Source: Halalkalicoccus sp. NIPERK01
GTDB lineage: Archaea > Halobacteriota > Halobacteria > Halobacteriales > Halalkalicoccaceae
Direction of reading: 5' to 3'
Length of the DNA stretch: 64,000 nucleotides
Assembly: GCF_030287405.1 (NCBI RefSeq)
Contig: NZ_JASVVV010000001.1
Location: 558,001-622,000 of the forward strand
A program made the translations under genes and the position numbers. The notes under the pieces are model-generated. The model was not told the DNA's origin. It did not search any database and was given only the letters and a program-made list of their open reading frames with translations. Shown piece by piece: positions 27,773-35,329 of this stretch (positions within the stretch are counted from its first letter, which is position 1; the number at the start of each line of letters is the position of its first letter).

Positions 27773-28012
27773 ATGTACACGTGCCGTAACTGCAAGCGGA
27801 CCTTCCGGACCGAACTCGCGCTCTCGCTCCACCGCGATACGTGTGCGGAGGGGCAGTTGTTCTGTCGGGTCTGCGGGGATCGGTTCGCCGAACGGCGCGC
27901 CACCCGGGACGGCTGGCACTACGCCTGTCCGAACGACGACTGCGAGGGCGAGGGTCTCACCGAGGACATCCTCCGGGTCGACGACGTACGGATCGCGACG
28001 CGAACGCGATAG
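27773..28012 (+). CDS. Small zinc-finger protein
   Basis: This 79-residue acidic and cysteine-rich protein contains an N-terminal C2H2-like finger, CRNCKRTF followed by LSLHRDTC (residues 4-25), and a second zinc-ribbon pair, CRVC...CPNDDC (residues 31-57). Both could bind zinc. Small proteins of this kind are abundant in haloarchaea and several act as regulators, but no function is known for this one. It stands alone between fumC and a membrane-protein gene on the other strand. Confidence 0.7.
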   Translation: MYTCRNCKRTFRTELALSLHRDTCAEGQLFCRVCGDRFAERRATRDGWHYACPNDDCEGEGLTEDILRVDDVRIATRTR

Positions 28013-28035
28013 GGAGTCGTTTCTCCGGCAGTTAC

Positions 28036-28278
28036 TCACTCGAAGTGCGCCTCCTCCGAGAGGACGATCCCGCGCGCGATCGCGTAGACGAGGGCGTTTC
28101 CCACGCCCGTCACCATGAGCAGGATCGCGAGCCACCGCAGCGCGTCGGCGACGATCGAACTCCCGAGCGCGATAGCGGGGAGCGTCACGATCAGGGCGAC
28201 GGCCCACCAGCACAGCAGGACCGCGCCGATGACGAACCCGTCCGCGAGGACGTCGTCGAACGAGAGGGTCGAGGCCAT
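28036..28278 (-). CDS. Small membrane protein, function unknown
   Basis: The 80-residue product has two long hydrophobic helices (about residues 14-38 and 43-70) separated by a short loop, with an acidic C-terminus (SEEAHFE). It resembles many conserved but uncharacterised haloarchaeal integral membrane proteins. No motif allows a functional call. It is transcribed toward the zinc-finger gene and lies divergent to the small lipoprotein gene. Confidence 0.6.
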   Translation of the reverse strand: MASTLSFDDVLADGFVIGAVLLCWWAVALIVTLPAIALGSSIVADALRWLAILLMVTGVGNALVYAIARGIVLSEEAHFE

Positions 28279-28371
28279 ACGTGTTCGTACAGTGACTCGA
28301 TACTAAACCGCTCCGCCCGATAGCCGCGAAACGAGCGCGTACTACTTGTCCCTCGGGCGGTTCAGGGGAGT

Positions 28372-28578
28372 ATGCAACGACGACCGTTCCTCACGGCGGC
28401 CGCCGCGAGCGTCGCGCTCGTCGCCGGCTGTACCGACATCGGCGGTGACGACAACCTTCCCGGCGGGGATTCCGAGACAGGCGGGGACGAGGGGGAAGAC
28501 GGCGAGCAAGAACGAGAGGGGGAGGGCGAACAGGAACAGGGAGAGGACGACGAGGGCGAGGAACAGGAGGACGACTGA
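28372..28578 (+). CDS. Very short acidic lipoprotein
   Basis: This 68-residue product is a signal peptide plus tail. The N-terminus MQRRPFLTAAAASVALVAGC has a twin arginine and a lipobox (VAGC, Cys20); the remaining 48 residues are almost only Glu, Asp, Gly and Gln. The exported part has no fold-like sequence. It could be a surface charge-bearing lipopeptide or the stump of a longer lipoprotein. It lies 36 bp before gatE, and its expression may be linked to it only by proximity. Confidence 0.6.
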   Translation: MQRRPFLTAAAASVALVAGCTDIGGDDNLPGGDSETGGDEGEDGEQEREGEGEQEQGEDDEGEEQEDD

Positions 28579-28614
28579 ACGGTTTTTTACCCCTCGGCTT
28601 CCCACGTCGGCACA

Positions 28615-30492
28615 ATGACCGACAGCGACACCTACGACTACGAGGCGCTGGGGCTGGTCGCCGGCCTCGAGATCCACCAGCAACTCGACACGGCGACCAA
28701 GCTCTTCTGTGCGTGTCCGACCGAGCGGCGCGAGCCCGCCGAATCGACGCGGACGTTCACGCGTTTTCTCCACCCGACCAGAAGCGAGCTGGGGGAGATC
28801 GACGAGGCCGCCCTCGAAGAGAGCCGGGTCGATCGGGAGTTCGAGTACCTCGCCTACGACACGACGTGTCTGGTCGAGGCCGATGACGAGCCACCCCATC
28901 GGATGGACGACGAGGCACTCGAGGTCGCCCTGGAGATCGCCGGGTTGCTCGAGATGGAACCAGTCGATCAGGCCCACGTCATGCGGAAGATCGTCGTCGA
29001 CGGCTCGAATACGTCGGGGTTCCAGCGCTCGTCGCTGATCGCCACTGACGGGGCGATCGAGACGAGCGAGGGGGCGGTCGGGATCGAGGACCTCCTGCTC
29101 GAGGAGGAGAGCGCCCAGCGGATCGACGAAACGGAATCGGGGGTGCGCTGGAGCCTCGACAGGCTCGGGATCCCCCTCGTCGAGATCGGTACCAGCCCCG
29201 ACATCCGCTCGCCCGAGCAGGCGCTCGAGGCCGCCGAACGCATCGGGATGCTGCTGCGCTCGACCGGCACGGTGAAACGCGGGCTGGGCACCATCCGACA
29301 GGACGTCAACGTCTCGATCGCGGAGGGCGCCCGCGTCGAGATGAAGGGCGTCCAGAGCCTCGACGATATCGACGACCTCGTGCGCGGGGAGGTCGGCCGG
29401 CAGGTCGCGCTCCTCGAAATCGCCGAGGAACTCGACGAGCGCGGAGCGAGCGTCGGCGATCCCATGGACGCCAGCGAGGTCTTCGAGGGGACCGACAGCG
29501 GCGTCATCCGGAGTGCCCTCTCCGACGGCGGTTCGGTGATGGCCGTCCCCCTCTACGGGTTCGACGGGCTGGTCGGCCGGGAGATCCAGCCCGACCGGCG
29601 ACTCGGCACCGAGCTCTCGGATCACGCGAAACGCCACGGCGCGGGGGGGATCTTCCACACCGACGAGCTACCGGCCTACGGCGTCACCGCCGAGGAGGTC
29701 GCGGCGCTCAGGGACGCGACGGACGCCGGCCCCGAGGACGCGGTCGCCATCGTCGCCGACGATACCTCGACTGCCGAAAGCGCGATCGAAGCGATCGCCG
29801 CCCGCGCGGGGACCGCCATCGAGGGCGTCCCCGAGGAGACCCGCGGCGCGAACGATGACGGGACCTCGCGGTACCTCCGTCCGCTTCCGGGCGCCGCACG
29901 GATGTACCCCGAGACGGACGTTCCTCCGGTGGAGCCGGATCCGAGCGAGGTCGAGACGCCGGAACTCCTCACCGAAAAGGTGGAACGCTACCAGTCCGAG
30001 CACGGCCTCGACGCCGGACTCGCCGAACAGGTCGCCTACGGCCGGCGAATGGCGCTGTTCGAACGCGTCGTGAGCGAGGGGGTCGACCCCACCCTGGCCG
30101 CGGGAACGCTCGAATCCACCCTTACGGAGCTTCGCCGGGACGACGTTCCGGTGGGGAACCTGAGCGAGAACCAACTCGCCGGGACGCTCGCGCTGGTCCG
30201 TGACGGCGACCTCCCGAAGGGAAGCGTCGCCGACCTGCTCGCGGCGCTCGCGGAGTCGCCGGAACTCTCGCCCGAGGAAGCGCTCGAACGGGAGGATCTG
30301 GGCGGAGCCTCCGAGGACGACGTCCGAGAGGCCGTCCGCGAGGTCGTCGAGCGCAATTCCGAGCAGATCGAGGAGGAGGGGATGGCCGCCTTCTCGGGTC
30401 TCATGGGCGAGGCGATGGGCGCCCTGGGAGGAAAAGCCGACGGCGAGGCCGTCAGCACCGCTCTACGGGAGGAGATCCAACAGCGGGCCTGA
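28615..30492 (+). CDS. gatE: Glu-tRNA(Gln) amidotransferase subunit E
   Basis: GatE, with GatD, converts misacylated Glu-tRNA(Gln) to Gln-tRNA(Gln) in archaea. The 625-residue length and opening (YDYEALGLVAGLEIHQQLDT, CACPTERRE) match. The GatB-like kinase domain covers the first half (KRGLGTIRQDVNVSI near residue 225), followed by an AspRS-like insertion that is specific to GatE and the C-terminal helical YqeY-like tail with SGLMGEAMG. gatD is not in the window. The gene is conserved and essential in archaea lacking GlnRS. Confidence 0.95.
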   Translation: MTDSDTYDYEALGLVAGLEIHQQLDTATKLFCACPTERREPAESTRTFTRFLHPTRSELGEIDEAALEESRVDREFEYLAYDTTCLVEADDEPPHRMDDEALEVALEIAGLLEMEPVDQAHVMRKIVVDGSNTSGFQRSSLIATDGAIETSEGAVGIEDLLLEEESAQRIDETESGVRWSLDRLGIPLVEIGTSPDIRSPEQALEAAERIGMLLRSTGTVKRGLGTIRQDVNVSIAEGARVEMKGVQSLDDIDDLVRGEVGRQVALLEIAEELDERGASVGDPMDASEVFEGTDSGVIRSALSDGGSVMAVPLYGFDGLVGREIQPDRRLGTELSDHAKRHGAGGIFHTDELPAYGVTAEEVAALRDATDAGPEDAVAIVADDTSTAESAIEAIAARAGTAIEGVPEETRGANDDGTSRYLRPLPGAARMYPETDVPPVEPDPSEVETPELLTEKVERYQSEHGLDAGLAEQVAYGRRMALFERVVSEGVDPTLAAGTLESTLTELRRDDVPVGNLSENQLAGTLALVRDGDLPKGSVADLLAALAESPELSPEEALEREDLGGASEDDVREAVREVVERNSEQIEEEGMAAFSGLMGEAMGALGGKADGEAVSTALREEIQQRA

Positions 30493-30530
30493 CCCTCCGG
30501 GGCCGGCCCGTCCGAACGGCGCTCCGTCTC

Positions 30531-30950
30531 TCAGGGCCGGTCCGGGTGCCAGGCGTGTGCGAGAAGCGGGTAGTCGCTCTCGACGTCGGTCGTGAGGATC
30601 TTCTCGGGCGCTTCGAGCAGCCACTCGGCGACTCTCCCCTCGGTCAGCGCGCTTTCGGACTCCTCGAACGCCTCGTACACCCCTTTCATACTTTCTGCTT
30701 CCATGTACCACAGGAGCTGGAGGTCGCCGCCTTCCTGGTCGAGGAACACCGACTCCGTGTGCATCCCCTCCTCGTCGAGGATCGGTTCGAGCTGTGCGTT
30801 GAGCCAGCGCCGAAACGCCGCCCCGAGCCGTCCGCGTCGCATCACGAACTGCTCGGCGCGCAGTATCCTGACGAACAGTTCCATGACCCGTCGGGGCCAG
30901 CCGGGCGTGACGCGCAGTCGAAGCAGTACCACATCGACCATGCGATTCAT
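30531..30950 (-). CDS. Conserved haloarchaeal protein, possibly DUF6176
   Basis: This 139-residue protein begins MVDVVLLRLRVTPG after a short extension and contains EEGMHTESVFLDQ and LLWYMEAESMKGVYEAFEES, a pattern seen in small ferredoxin-like (dimeric alpha-beta barrel) haloarchaeal proteins annotated as DUF6176. The resemblance is from memory of the pattern and should be treated as tentative. The gene is convergent with gatE and separate from the methyltransferase gene beyond. No function is known. Confidence 0.6.
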   Translation of the reverse strand: MNRMVDVVLLRLRVTPGWPRRVMELFVRILRAEQFVMRRGRLGAAFRRWLNAQLEPILDEEGMHTESVFLDQEGGDLQLLWYMEAESMKGVYEAFEESESALTEGRVAEWLLEAPEKILTTDVESDYPLLAHAWHPDRP

Positions 30951-31007
30951 TCACTTGGAGGACGCTTAAGTGGCTTCTGTGGAGGCCGGTTCGCCCTCGA
31001 ATCGCGA

Positions 31008-31721
31008 TCAACGTCGCGTCGCTCGCTCGATCGCCCGCAACACACCATGTAAGGTAGTGATCTCCCTGTCGGTCGGGTGGGCGCGCCCGACCAGCCGGCG
31101 GACGAGTCGCATCGTCTTCGGGCGCTTTCCGTCGGGATAGCCGACCGTTTCGAGCGTCGTGTCGAACCGCTCGTAGAACCGCTCGATCTCGGGTTCGGCG
31201 GCGCGTTCGTGTTCCACGTCGGGCAGCTGTGAGTCGTCCATCGCCAGCCCCCGCAGTTCGTACAGCGCGACCGTCGCGGCCTGTCCGAGGTTGAGTACGG
31301 GGTAGTCGGCGCTCGCGGGGATCGCACAGATCTGGTCGAGACGGGCGAGTTCCTCGTTCGTCAGCCCGATGCGCTCGCGCCCGAAGAGAAGTGCCACGTC
31401 CGTTTCTACCTTCGAGAGGTCCTCGGCGAGTTCGGCGGGCGTCCGGAAGGGAAATCGGACGTGTTTTCTGGCGTCCTCGTTGGTCGTCGCGGTGAAACCC
31501 ACGGTGTGGAAGTCCTCGATGACCTTCTCGAACGTCACTTCCCGGGCGTTCGGCAGTATGTCCTCGCGGGCCTGTCCGGCGAAGCCGTAGGCCTCACCAT
31601 CGGGATCGAGTTCGGGCGGGTCGACGAGCAGCAGTTCGGAAAAGCCGAAGTTCTTCATCGCGCGGGCGATGGTGCCGACGTTGCCGGGCGTCTCGGCGTC
31701 AACCACGACGACGCTGATCAC
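31008..31721 (-). CDS. SpoU/TrmH-family RNA 2'-O-methyltransferase, TrmJ-like
   Basis: The 237-residue protein is a SPOUT knot methyltransferase. Motif 1 is TPGNVGTIARAMKNFG (11-26, with the catalytic Arg20), motif 2 is LLFGRERIGLTNEEL and motif 3 PVLNLGQAATVALYELR. The C-terminal 70 residues form the helical extension seen in TrmJ, which methylates position 32 of tRNAs. The start is GTG 31721, which overlaps the stop of the upstream gene (GTGA); codons before it in the same frame are arginine-rich and unlike a protein of this family. Confidence 0.88.
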   Translation of the reverse strand: MISVVVVDAETPGNVGTIARAMKNFGFSELLLVDPPELDPDGEAYGFAGQAREDILPNAREVTFEKVIEDFHTVGFTATTNEDARKHVRFPFRTPAELAEDLSKVETDVALLFGRERIGLTNEELARLDQICAIPASADYPVLNLGQAATVALYELRGLAMDDSQLPDVEHERAAEPEIERFYERFDTTLETVGYPDGKRPKTMRLVRRLVGRAHPTDREITTLHGVLRAIERATRR

Positions 31722-32242
31722 GAGGAGGGGTACTCCTGGCCGAGATCGACGTCCCGCAGGTCGATCCGCTTGCCGTCCTCGGGCTGGTCGACCGCCAGCT
31801 CCTCGGGGTCGACCTCGCTCGGGTCGGGGACGTCCCCGGGGTCGGTCTCGACGTGTTCGATCCCCTCGTAGTTTCCGGGCGCGCGTCCGCCGTCGGCGAA
31901 CCACTCGTGGAAGGCGTCCTTCAACTCGTCCTCGCCCATGTATTGCGTTCCGCCCTCCTCGCGGAACCAGTAGAGGAAGTCCGGTTCGTGCTCCTCACAG
32001 ACGAGCACCTCCGATCGGGGTTCGCCGTAGACGGCCTCGGCGGCGTTGCACTCCTCGATGTCCTCGTCGCCGTGGATCAGCCAGCAGGCCTGACACGGCG
32101 AGGTGACGAGCAGTTCGAGACGCTGGAGACGCAGGCGCGTCTCCTCGGGGATCTCGTCCAGCGGCTTGAACTCCCCCTCCGAATCGAACACCTCCCCTTC
32201 CTCGAAGCGCCAGCCGCGAAGCCCGATGCTCACCTTGCCCAT
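31718..32242 (-). CDS. Conserved haloarchaeal protein upstream of TrmJ-like gene
   Basis: The 174-residue acidic protein starts MGKVSIGLRGWRFEE and contains possible metal-binding cysteines: SPCQACWLIHG (residues 48-58), EECNAAEA and VLVCEEHEPDFLYW. Later residues are acidic and end DLGQEYPSS. The family is recognisable as a haloarchaeal conserved protein, but I do not know a function. Its stop overlaps the GTG start of the TrmJ-like gene, so the two form an operon; a role in tRNA or rRNA modification is a guess from context. Confidence 0.7.
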   Translation of the reverse strand: MGKVSIGLRGWRFEEGEVFDSEGEFKPLDEIPEETRLRLQRLELLVTSPCQACWLIHGDEDIEECNAAEAVYGEPRSEVLVCEEHEPDFLYWFREEGGTQYMGEDELKDAFHEWFADGGRAPGNYEGIEHVETDPGDVPDPSEVDPEELAVDQPEDGKRIDLRDVDLGQEYPSS

Positions 32243-32342
32243 GTCCGTTCTACCCGCGCGGGCGGTAAAAACCGCGTGGATCCGCCCGCGGATACGCGGG
32301 CGAACCGGGCCACCTATCCGGTCGCCCGCCCTGTTCCCGCGT

Positions 32343-33470
32343 ATGCAGACCGTCGAGGCCGCCGGACTGGGGATCGGCGACGACCACCCGCCGCGGATCA
32401 TGGGCGTTCTCAACGTCAGCGAGGAGTCGCCCTACGACCCGAGCGTCTTTTCCGACCCCGGCGAGGCGGCCGCGTACGTCGACCGCGAACTGATAGGGGA
32501 GGGCGCGGACATCGTCGACGTCGGCCTCGAATCCGCGAACAAACGCCTCGACGTGCTCTCACCCGAGGAGGAACTCGACCGCCTCGATACCGCCATCGAA
32601 ACCATCGACTCCGTCTCGGGCGACGCGGTCTTCTCGATCGAGACCCGCTACTCCGAGGTGGCCGAGAGGGCGCTCTCGCGGGGATTCAACATGGTCAACG
32701 ACGTCTGTGGCTTCGCCGACCCCGCGATGCCCGAGGTCTGTGCGGCCCACGCTGCCGCCGTCGTCAAGATGGCCTCGCCGCCGGACCTCGAACGCCCCGG
32801 CGCGATCGAATCGGTCGACGACATTTACGACGCACTCGCGACCAACGGCTTCACCGAGAAGACGATCCTCGACCCCGCGTTCGGGGGGTGGAGCCCCGAG
32901 AAGACCCTCGCGGACGACCGCGAGACGCTCTCCAGGTTACGGGAGTTTCGCGCCTACGGACGGCCCCTCCTGGTCTCGATCAACCGCAAGAACTTCCTGC
33001 GCGATGTCGCCGGCCGAAGTACCGAGGAGGCGCTTCCCGTCTCGCTGGCGGCGACCGCGATGGCCGTCGAACGGGGCGCCCACGTCCTCAGAACCCACGA
33101 CGTGGCCGAGACCCGCGACGCCGCCCTGGTCGGCCGGGAGTTCGCCCGCGAGCGCCTCTCGAACCTCGCGGTCGAGGAACTCGACGTGACGAGCGAGCGG
33201 GAGGCCGCCCGCCACCTCGAACGCGTCGGCGGGAACGCCGAACTGGCCGACGCGGGCGTCACCCGCTGGTTTCGCCTCTCGGATCTCGGGGACGCCTACG
33301 ACCCGCTCGCCGCCGCGGTCGCCGATAGCAGGGGGGTACACCTCGCGGGCGCCGACCCCGCCCTCCTGTTCGGCACCCGGGACGGGATCGACTCGCTGAA
33401 TCGGGTGATCTCAGACGAATCGAGCCGCCTCTCGGCTATACTCTCGAAGATTCTAGATGAATATCATTAA
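32343..33470 (+). CDS. folP: Dihydropteroate synthase, diverged haloarchaeal form
   Basis: DHPS joins a pterin diphosphate to p-aminobenzoate. This 375-residue protein keeps most of the TIM-barrel signature: RIMGVLNVSEES (Asn24), GADIVDVGLES, VNDVCG (Asn119), ILDPAFG (Asp177), INRKNFL (Lys216) and RTHDV (Arg250, His252). Differences from the classical enzyme are notable: NVTPDSFSD reads NVSEESPYD, the Asp of SVDT is Glu100 (SIETR), and the glycine-rich lysine loop is GGWSPEKT. About 110 residues after the barrel are extra. It is probably a functional homologue in tetrahydrofolate or methanopterin-like synthesis. mptE follows on the same strand after 126 bp. Confidence 0.82.
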   Translation: MQTVEAAGLGIGDDHPPRIMGVLNVSEESPYDPSVFSDPGEAAAYVDRELIGEGADIVDVGLESANKRLDVLSPEEELDRLDTAIETIDSVSGDAVFSIETRYSEVAERALSRGFNMVNDVCGFADPAMPEVCAAHAAAVVKMASPPDLERPGAIESVDDIYDALATNGFTEKTILDPAFGGWSPEKTLADDRETLSRLREFRAYGRPLLVSINRKNFLRDVAGRSTEEALPVSLAATAMAVERGAHVLRTHDVAETRDAALVGREFARERLSNLAVEELDVTSEREAARHLERVGGNAELADAGVTRWFRLSDLGDAYDPLAAAVADSRGVHLAGADPALLFGTRDGIDSLNRVISDESSRLSAILSKILDEYH

Positions 33471-33596
33471 GAGAAAGCTTATACCAAAGGCGATGAAAGG
33501 AACGGGTGGAAGCCGGAAGGGCCTCCGGGTAGGGGTACTCGGGCCACTCCGGCTCACGGAACCGATTATCTCGACGCCAACTCGGAAGCGACTGCC

Positions 33597-34277
33597 ATGA
33601 ACTTCGAGACGTGGGAGCCGGTCTACGAGTCGATCCTCGCGGACTTCGGGTTCGATCGTCAAGCGGACGCGCACGCCCGCGACGTGCTCGCCGAACTCAC
33701 GGGGCCGTTCGACGGGCGCCGTCTCGCGGGGATCGAGGGAGCGACCGTCGCGGTGGCGGGGGCGGGACCCTCGCTTCCCGACGAACTCGATTCCGTGGCG
33801 GACGCCGACTACGTGATCGCGGCCTCGACCGCCGCCGACGTGCTCCTCGCGGCTGGCCTCGACCCCGACCTGCTGGTCACGGACGTCGACAAGAACCCCG
33901 AGACCGCTCGGGAACTCACCCGGAAGGGGACACCGGTCGCCGTCCACGCCCACGGGGACAACCTCGGGCTGATCGAGACGTGGGTGCCCCGGTTCGACTC
34001 CGAGCACGTCCTCCCGACGACGCAGACCGCTCCGAGAGGGCCCGTAGCGAACTTCGGGGGGTTCACCGACGGCGACCGGGGGGCCTTCCTCGCCGACGAG
34101 TTCGGCGCGGGGAGGATGGAGTTTCCGGGGTGGGACTTCGATGACCCCTCCGTCGATGCGATGAAAGCCCGGAAGCTTCGCTGGGCCGAACGCCTGCTTC
34201 ACTGGCTCGAAACCCGCCGCGGGGAGCGGTTCGCGGTTCTCGACGGCCGGCGCGACGGGATCCGTTCCGTGAATTGA
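33597..34277 (+). CDS. mptE: 6-hydroxymethylpterin diphosphokinase, archaeal MptE type (DUF115)
   Basis: This 226-residue protein matches the archaeal 6-HMP diphosphokinase family, which makes the diphosphate substrate for DHPS. The DUF115 signatures are present: VAVAGAGPSLPDEL (about 50-63), ADYVIAAS, DLLVTDVDKNPE and HAHGDNLGLIE, followed by the late FGGFTDGDRG segment. It lies just downstream of the DHPS-like gene and likely supplies its substrate. A separate promoter is possible in the 126-bp gap. Confidence 0.88.
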   Translation: MNFETWEPVYESILADFGFDRQADAHARDVLAELTGPFDGRRLAGIEGATVAVAGAGPSLPDELDSVADADYVIAASTAADVLLAAGLDPDLLVTDVDKNPETARELTRKGTPVAVHAHGDNLGLIETWVPRFDSEHVLPTTQTAPRGPVANFGGFTDGDRGAFLADEFGAGRMEFPGWDFDDPSVDAMKARKLRWAERLLHWLETRRGERFAVLDGRRDGIRSVN

Positions 34278-34293
34278 TCACACCGTAACTCCT

Positions 34294-35259
34294 CTAGGGG
34301 ACGAGGACGACCTTCCCGCGGCTCTCGCGGTTCTCGATGGACGCGTGGGCCTCGGCCGCGTCCTCCAGGTCGAACGTCTCGCCGACGACGACCTCCAACT
34401 CGCCCGAGGCAAAGCCCTCGGTCAGGTCGGGGACCGCCTCGAACACCCGCTCGGGTGCCTGCTGGCTCGCCCGTCCGAGGTGGTAGCCGATCACCGAATT
34501 GTTCCCGAAGAAGAGCGTCGGGGTCTCCACTCGTCCAGGCTTGCCGCTCGCGACGCCATACGTGACGACCCGGCCGAACGGCGCGAGCGCCTCGACGCTC
34601 CGCTCGAAGCTCTCGCCGCCGACCCCGTCGAGGACGAGGTCTAGTCCCTCCTCTGTGATCTCCTCGACTTCCGTCGCGACGTCCGTCTCGGTGTAGTTGA
34701 TCGGGTGATCACAGCCCAACTCGGCGGCGAGATCGAGTTTCTCCCCCGTGCTCGCGGTGCCGAACACCTCAGCGCCCGCACGGGAGGCGAGTTGGACGGC
34801 GGCGGTGCCGACCCCGCCCGCGGCGGCGTGGATCAACACCCGCTCGCCCTCTTCGAGTCCACCCCACTCGAACAGGCAGTTGTGCGCGGTGATGTACTGG
34901 ACCGGGAATCCGGCGGCCTCCTCGAAACCCATCCCCTCGGGAATCGGAAACAGCGCCCCCTCGTCGGCGACGGCGTACTCCGCGTAGCCGCCCCGTCCGA
35001 CCAGCCCGACGACCCGATCGCCCTCCTCGAGGCCGGTTCCCTCGGCCTCGCTCACGACGCCCGCGGCCTCCATACCCGGCGTGAACGGTGGCTGTGGACC
35101 GCCGGGATACTCGCCACGGCGCTGCATTATATCGGCGAAGTTGATCCCCGCCGCCCGCACGTCGAGCAGGACCTCTCCCGCCCCCGGTTCGGGCCGGTCG
35201 ATCTCGCTCGCTTCGAGCGCGTCGCTGTCGCCGAACTCCTCGATTCGAATGGCGTTCAC
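34294..35259 (-). CDS. Zinc-independent quinone oxidoreductase (MDR family)
   Basis: The protein (321 residues from GTG 35259) is an NADPH:quinone oxidoreductase-like member of the medium-chain dehydrogenase/reductase superfamily. It shows the GroES-like N-terminal domain with AAGINFADIMQRRGEYPG and FTPGMEAAGVV, then the Rossmann motif AAAGGVGTAAVQLA. No zinc-binding cysteines are evident, which fits the quinone reductase branch. The GTG is preferred because CGTTTTATGG, about 25-30 nt upstream, looks like a TATA box for a leaderless mRNA; ATG 35286 is an alternative nine codons earlier. It is divergent from the carotenoid oxygenase gene. Confidence 0.85.
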   Translation of the reverse strand: MNAIRIEEFGDSDALEASEIDRPEPGAGEVLLDVRAAGINFADIMQRRGEYPGGPQPPFTPGMEAAGVVSEAEGTGLEEGDRVVGLVGRGGYAEYAVADEGALFPIPEGMGFEEAAGFPVQYITAHNCLFEWGGLEEGERVLIHAAAGGVGTAAVQLASRAGAEVFGTASTGEKLDLAAELGCDHPINYTETDVATEVEEITEEGLDLVLDGVGGESFERSVEALAPFGRVVTYGVASGKPGRVETPTLFFGNNSVIGYHLGRASQQAPERVFEAVPDLTEGFASGELEVVVGETFDLEDAAEAHASIENRESRGKVVLVP

Positions 35260-35329
35260 GTCCCCGGATTGGACCGCCGGCCCCATAAAACGGGGTCAGA
35301 ACTATGCGTCGAGGCGTCGTGTTCCCGGC

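Noticed and set aside
30963-31007. A possible terminator or tRNA-like fold between the DUF6176-like and TrmJ-like genes.
   Set aside because: No stem of useful length and no tRNA features.
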